Positions 6,678 through 10,194 of a stretch of 10,194 bases of DNA are shown one piece after another. Origin of the DNA: an uncultured Anaerolineaceae bacterium. GTDB taxonomy: Bacteria > Chloroflexota > Anaerolineae > Anaerolineales > Anaerolineaceae. The DNA is taken from contig CALESS010000524.1 of the NCBI GenBank assembly GCA_937907495.1, forward strand, positions 1-10,194, written 5' to 3'. Both the position numbers and the translations under genes were made by a program. The notes beneath the pieces are model-generated. The model searched no databases. It saw nothing but the letters and a program-made list of their open reading frames with translations, and had not been told where the DNA came from. Positions within the stretch are counted from its first letter, which is position 1; the number at the start of each line of letters is the position of its first letter.

Positions 6678-7493
6678 TTAGGGAAAAAGGGTAGAATAGT
6701 CCACCTTGGGGAAGATGGTTAATTTGCCACCCACCGTGGCATCCAGTACCTGGCGGCCAGCGCCTTCATACGCCTGGCGGGCCATTCGGTAACCCATTTC
6801 CGAGGTTTCCAGATCCGGCAATTGCCAGCGGAATCCCTTGCCGAAGTAGGCCGGGGAAAAGTGGTTGGGGTCATCGCCTTCGGAGATGACGGTGGTGTTG
6901 GGCTTGCCCTGCGTGGTGAAGTTGTGATCCACACCAATCAGGATGGCTTGCTGGAAACCAAGGTGAAAAGCCAGTTGCAACGCCACATAAGTGACGGTGG
7001 CGCTTTCCCACAGGCGGCCGGCAGCATTTTTGCCAAACCTGGGGCCGGTGTAGGTGGTGTGGAGGAAGTGCAGGTTGGGGTCCGGCTTTAGCCAGGTGCG
7101 CGCCCGCCAGGAGAAGAACTTCGGAATTTGCAGGGCTTGAAAATCGGCGGCACATTGTTCTGCCACCAGGTCATTGATCGAAACGAAGAAAGAGGTGGGA
7201 AAGCCCAACTCCGGGAACATGAGGTAGAAGCGGTTCATACCGAAGGTGAACTCGTTCTTCAAGCGGGATAAATCCGTGTTCTTCAAACTGGGGCCATTCC
7301 CGATGATGAAGCAACGCTGGCCGCGGTGCTGATTCCGCAGCTCATTCAGTTTATGGATCGAATCCCGGCGCCAGGGGTGGAACGCAGCCTGCGGCCACTC
7401 GGCTGCCCGGCGCAGGCCATCGCGTCCATCCCGCAGGGCGCCGGCTACCGGCCCCGGCAGCACGCGTTTGAGGGTTTGGGTTAATCTACTCAT
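6678..7493 (-). CDS. DUF115 / MptE-like protein related to GT42 sialyltransferases
   Basis: 271 residues. The N-terminal 55 residues are basic. The nucleotide-binding motif CFIIGNGPSLKNTDLSRL (61-78) closely resembles the N-terminal motif of Campylobacter CstII-type GT42 sialyltransferases (as remembered: GNGPSLKEIDYSRL) and of DUF115 proteins. Further shared pattern: SATVTYVALQLAFHLGF (164-180) followed by ILIGVDHNF (184-192), where GT42 has a Ser-Gly-x-Tyr helix and SGIDFY. DDPNHFSP (207-214) carries a histidine in the region of the GT42 catalytic histidine. DUF115 domains also occur in Maf proteins that add nonulosonic acids to flagellin, and in archaeal pterin pyrophosphokinases. Its place between an SDR and glycosyltransferases, with a CMP-sugar synthetase-like gene in the same run, favours a transferase role here, which is inference. 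It lies 3 nt after the SDR gene; the ribosome-binding site is weak. Confidence 0.8.
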   Translation of the reverse strand: MSRLTQTLKRVLPGPVAGALRDGRDGLRRAAEWPQAAFHPWRRDSIHKLNELRNQHRGQRCFIIGNGPSLKNTDLSRLKNEFTFGMNRFYLMFPELGFPTSFFVSINDLVAEQCAADFQALQIPKFFSWRARTWLKPDPNLHFLHTTYTGPRFGKNAAGRLWESATVTYVALQLAFHLGFQQAILIGVDHNFTTQGKPNTTVISEGDDPNHFSPAYFGKGFRWQLPDLETSEMGYRMARQAYEGAGRQVLDATVGGKLTIFPKVDYSTLFP

Positions 7494-7496
7494 CGG

Positions 7497-8264
7497 TTAT
7501 TCCGTGCTCAAGCGGGCAGTCGCGCCGCCATCCACAATCAGCGCCTGGCCGGTCATGAAGGAGGATTGGGTATGATCAGCCAGGAAATAAATGGCGTGGG
7601 CAATTTCCGCCGGCTGCCCCACCCGGCCGTTGACGGTTTTGCGGGCCAGGTTTTCCAGCCGCTCGACCATGGAAGCACCACCCAGGTGGCCGCGCCCAAG
7701 ACCGGCCCGCAGCATGGGGGTATCCACTGCACCCGGAAGAATGGCGTTGGCGCGAATGTTATCCCGGGCAAACTCAATTGCCATGGCCCGGGTTAATGCC
7801 AGGATGCCGCCCTTGCTGGCGGCGTAGGCTGAGATGTTCGTGGAGGTAGCCACGGCATGCACGGAGGAGACATTAACGATCGCACCGCCCAGGGCTGATT
7901 GCTTGAGGAGCGGATATGCCAGCTTGGCGCCCAGAAAAACCGAGCGCAGGTTGGAAGCCATCACCATGTCCCACTCCTCAGCGGTTGTTTCCACCAGGGG
8001 TTTGGCTATTTGCACCGCGGCATTGTGAACCACCGCATCCAGCACGCCCGTGAAGCTGCGCACTTCTTGATAAATCGTTTCCAGCGCTCCCGGGTCAGAA
8101 ATATCTGCCTCGATATAAAGTCCATCCAGGGGGAATGGTTCGCCAAAGGGATTACGATCCACCCCGATGACCCGCCAGCCTAGCCCGGCAAACAAATCCA
8201 CGGTTGCCCGGCCAATTCCCCCGGCCGCTCCGGTGATTAACATGGTGCGAGATTCTTCTGGCAT
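7497..8264 (-). CDS. Short-chain dehydrogenase/reductase (classical SDR)
   Basis: 255 residues, the usual classical SDR length. Seen: the cofactor-binding TGAAGGIG (11-18), D36 at the end of the second strand suggesting NAD(H) preference, HNAA (80-83, the NNAG position), N105, S134, and the catalytic Y147 and K151 in YAASK. The C-terminal TGQALIVDGGAT (238-249) is typical. It oxidises or reduces a hydroxyl or keto group. In this cluster a sugar or sugar-derived acid is the likely substrate, comparable to PtmA beside PtmB in Campylobacter legionaminate clusters, but that parallel is by context only. The start is ATG at 8264-8262 with AAGGAG 5 nt upstream, the best ribosome-binding site in the cluster. 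This strong site lies in the 21-nt gap after the truncated membrane-protein gene. Confidence 0.93.
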   Translation of the reverse strand: MPEESRTMLITGAAGGIGRATVDLFAGLGWRVIGVDRNPFGEPFPLDGLYIEADISDPGALETIYQEVRSFTGVLDAVVHNAAVQIAKPLVETTAEEWDMVMASNLRSVFLGAKLAYPLLKQSALGGAIVNVSSVHAVATSTNISAYAASKGGILALTRAMAIEFARDNIRANAILPGAVDTPMLRAGLGRGHLGGASMVERLENLARKTVNGRVGQPAEIAHAIYFLADHTQSSFMTGQALIVDGGATARLSTE

Positions 8265-8285
8265 GTTTACTCCTTATCCATTTTA

Positions 8286-8561
8286 CTAAAAAGAGCCACC
8301 CAGGCGAAGAGCAAAGGTGAAGAATTGCCAGGCCAGCGGGTGAGGCCCCAGCAAGGGATAGGTCACATCATACAAGTGTCCCACACCGGGCCGCTCAAAT
8401 TTAAAGAGCGAGTAGGCATCCACACCGGCAATTTCTCCGGAAAGGGGATGCCAATCATTGAAATAGAAGCCCATCTGTGCGGCAAAAGGTAAAACCGCCA
8501 GCGCACTGACGACGGCGATTAATCCAATCGAGAGCCATATATTGGGCGGCAGCCGTTTCAC
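8286..8561 (-). pseudogene. N-terminal remnant (91 codons) of a polytopic membrane protein, probably GT-C-like
   Basis: The frame starts with GTG at 8561, 6 nt after the hydroxyacid dehydrogenase stop, with AAAGG about 10 nt upstream. It encodes one clear transmembrane segment (about residues 9-30), then YFNDWHP (33-39), an ERPG turn (56-59), and a second hydrophobic stretch FFTFALRLGGSF that stops abruptly. From memory, the NDWH / RPG / HPL-then-hydrophobic order matches the first ~90 residues of bacterial membrane proteins that are normally several hundred residues long with many helices. Here the frame ends with TAG, immediately followed by TAA and, three codons later, another TAA, all in frame, just before the SDR gene. 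The simplest reading is loss of the 3' part by deletion. A genuine short membrane protein is possible but less likely. Confidence 0.6.
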
Positions 8562-8567
8562 GTGGAT

Positions 8568-9545
8568 TTAGCCTTTCGCATCCGCCCACACCTGTTCAAA
8601 ATCTGCATGGGGGATATCGAGGCTTTCCAGCAGGTTGCGGATGGTATTCCAATGCACCCGCTCCCAGGCAGCCGGGCTGGAGTTGGAGTTGTGAGCCGCC
8701 AGCAGGACGTTGTCCATCTTCATCAGCGGTGAGTCATGCGGCAGGGGTTCCACTTCAAACACATCCAAGGCCGCCCCGGCCAGTTGCTTGGCTTGCAGGG
8801 CGGCGATCAGGGCTGGCTCCTCTACCAGCGGGCCGCGGGCGGTGTTAATCAAAACTGCGCCGGGTTTCACCAGGGCCAGGGTGCGCGGATTGATGAGGTG
8901 ATAACTGGTGGGGTTCAGGTCAGCATTCAGGCTGATGAAATCTGAGCGAGCCAGCAAATCTTCCAGGCTGGTCATCTGCACGCCATTTTCCAGGATGAAA
9001 TCAGGCGCAATGGGTTGGATATCATTGCCGAGGAGCTGCATCCCAAAAGCCCTCGCCCGGCGCAGTACACCCTTGCCCACATTCCCGACGCCCACCACGC
9101 CCAGGGTACATTCGCTGAGGGAGCGGCCGGGCAGTTTCTCCCAATTGCCGGATTTCATCTCGCGGTCCATCCAGGGCAGACGGCGGGCAAAAGTCAGCAT
9201 ATAGCCCAGCACGCTATCCGCCACCGGCAAGGTGAAGGCGTTGGGTGTGTTGCGTACAACAATCCCCAACGTGGCGGCAAAGGCCTTGTCAATCGAATCA
9301 ATCCCCGTGCCCCACTTGGAAATCACCTTGAGGCGCGGGGCACAGGCAGCCAGGACACGCGGCGTATAACGGTCATCGCCGCAGGCCGCAGCATCAAACT
9401 GACCGGCGTAGCGCAGAATCTCTTCCTCCTCCAGGCGTTCGTGGACATCGGGAATGATTAATGCCAGGCCGTAATGTTCAAATACCGGGCGGAAACGCCC
9501 GACAAAGGGCAGCAGGTACGGGGCGGAAAATAATACAGTAGGCAT
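8568..9545 (-). CDS. D-isomer-specific 2-hydroxyacid dehydrogenase (phosphoglycerate dehydrogenase-like)
   Basis: 325 residues, the length of the two-domain family without an ACT regulatory domain. Seen: SKWGTGIDSID (76-86) of the substrate domain; GVGNVG (152-157), the NAD-binding glycine motif; NTARGPLVEE (234-243) with the catalytic arginine R237; DVFEVEP (261-267) with the catalytic glutamate probably E266; and H285 in LLAAHNSNSS as the catalytic acid. The usual HIGG-type sequence after the histidine is replaced by HNSNSS, which marks a divergent subgroup. The family reversibly oxidises D-2-hydroxyacids to 2-ketoacids with NAD. Serine biosynthesis is possible, but its place between a cytidylyltransferase and glycan genes argues for a sugar-acid substrate (inference). 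The ATG at 9545 overlaps the preceding stop by one base (TGATG), with GGAAGGA 8 nt upstream. Confidence 0.9.
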   Translation of the reverse strand: MPTVLFSAPYLLPFVGRFRPVFEHYGLALIIPDVHERLEEEEILRYAGQFDAAACGDDRYTPRVLAACAPRLKVISKWGTGIDSIDKAFAATLGIVVRNTPNAFTLPVADSVLGYMLTFARRLPWMDREMKSGNWEKLPGRSLSECTLGVVGVGNVGKGVLRRARAFGMQLLGNDIQPIAPDFILENGVQMTSLEDLLARSDFISLNADLNPTSYHLINPRTLALVKPGAVLINTARGPLVEEPALIAALQAKQLAGAALDVFEVEPLPHDSPLMKMDNVLLAAHNSNSSPAAWERVHWNTIRNLLESLDIPHADFEQVWADAKG

Positions 9546-10194
9546 CAGGCAGTTCCTTCCGATTGCTGGCGGTGGCTGAGCAGCACATCGGCCACCAGGA
9601 AGTCTAATTCATCATCAATATCCCAGGCCTCAGCGGCATCCATGGAGAACATCAGGGGGCGTTCACCCAGGCGGTTGCGGCGGGCTGCCAAATTTTGGCG
9701 GGTGAAGAGGTAGATGCAGGAATTCTCCTCGTAGATGGGCGGCAAGTCCTGGGTCTGCAGCAAGATGGCCGGGTTATGATTGACTGGCTGGCTGAGCTGA
9801 TTCCAGAGGCGGGTTTGCAACCGGGTAACCGAAAAGAGAGAATCAAAGGCCGGATACCCGTTGCGCAAGGCAGCAATGGCCTGGCGCACGGTGGCCGAGC
9901 GCAGCAACGGATTGGTGGAGTGCGTCTGCAAATACAGGTCTGCCGGCACCTGCGAGGTATCATACAGCAGGATTTCATTCATCGGGATGTCATCCGCCCG
10001 CAAATGCGCTGGCCGTTCCAACGGCACCACCTGCGGAAAGTGCTGGCGCAAACCGTCCAATATTGCCGGGCTGTCGGTATCCACGACCACCACGTCAATC
10101 TCCGGGCATTCCAGCAGCGTGCTGAGAATGTGGTGGAATAATGGCCGGCCCGCCAGGAGCCGGTAGTTCTTGCCCGGCACCCGCTGGGAATGGT
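9545..10194 (-). CDS. CMP-sialate-synthetase-like cytidylyltransferase, N-terminus beyond window
   Basis: The frame is open to the right edge. The visible N-terminal residues HSQRVPGKN correspond to the conserved S-x-R-x-P-x-KN CTP-binding loop of acylneuraminate/KDO-type cytidylyltransferases, so only a short N-terminal strand is missing. The GTG at 10180 lies inside that motif and is not the start. Other signs: LQTHSTNPLLRS in place of the usual LQPTSPLR; the run TQDLPPIYEENSCIYLF (9698-9748), typical of the YREN-type substrate loop; and DIDDELD (9602-9622), the metal-binding aspartates near the C-terminus. The reaction would be CTP plus an acidic keto-sugar giving CMP-sugar and pyrophosphate, in the cytoplasm. 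The sugar could be neuraminate, legionaminate, pseudaminate or another ulosonate, and sequence alone does not say which. It overlaps the hydroxyacid dehydrogenase by one base. Confidence 0.88.
   Translation of the reverse strand, partial: HSQRVPGKNYRLLAGRPLFHHILSTLLECPEIDVVVVDTDSPAILDGLRQHFPQVVPLERPAHLRADDIPMNEILLYDTSQVPADLYLQTHSTNPLLRSATVRQAIAALRNGYPAFDSLFSVTRLQTRLWNQLSQPVNHNPAILLQTQDLPPIYEENSCIYLFTRQNLAARRNRLGERPLMFSMDAAEAWDIDDELDFLVADVLLSHRQQSEGTA

Noticed and set aside
10178-10180. GTG as the start of the cytidylyltransferase
   Set aside because: It sits within the conserved CTP-binding loop, and the frame stays open upstream with matching residues (HSQR), so the gene continues past the window edge.

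Overview
The window is an uninterrupted run of eleven protein-coding genes and one gene remnant, all on the minus strand, so it reads biologically from right to left. It is GC-rich. It carries two lipoproteins with long Thr/Pro-rich linkers after the lipobox cysteine, a PQQ-type sugar dehydrogenase lipoprotein, and GT-C/GT2 surface-glycan genes. This combination is typical of Chloroflexota, most likely an Anaerolineae-type bacterium. That assignment is inference from protein style; there is no rRNA or other marker gene here.

Right part (about 10194 down to 3423): a surface-glycan cluster. It starts with a CMP-sialate-synthetase-like cytidylyltransferase cut by the window edge. Next come a D-2-hydroxyacid dehydrogenase, a 91-codon remnant of a polytopic membrane protein, and an SDR oxidoreductase. 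These are followed by a DUF115/GT42-like protein, a family 2 glycosyltransferase, an ArnT/PMT-like membrane glycosyltransferase, and a second, paralogous family 2 glycosyltransferase. Junctions are very tight (1-nt and 4-nt overlaps, 3 to 6-nt gaps, one 43-nt gap), so one transcript is likely. The cytidylyltransferase, two dehydrogenases and a DUF115 protein with sialyltransferase-like motifs together suggest that a CMP-activated acidic sugar (nonulosonate-like or another ulosonate) is made and transferred. No NeuB-type synthase lies in the window, so the sugar is unknown.

Middle part (3400 to 1720): a small DUF1232-like membrane protein, then a PQQ-dependent glucose/sorbosone-dehydrogenase-like lipoprotein. 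The lipoprotein's ribosome-binding site lies in the last codons of the gene before it. These two genes follow the glycan genes without a clear break but have no obvious role in glycan synthesis.

Left part (1719 to 1): the only sizeable intergenic gap (116 nt) holds a 7-bp hairpin and a reasonable sigma-70-like promoter. After it come a Nudix hydrolase with an N-terminal Nudix_hydro_N-type region and, 4 nt downstream, a solute-binding lipoprotein that appears to start with TTG and runs off the left edge.

The observations most worth following are the possible new CMP-sugar/DUF115 glycosylation module and the abruptly truncated membrane-protein gene inside it. No mobile element, CRISPR array, tRNA, rRNA or origin was seen.
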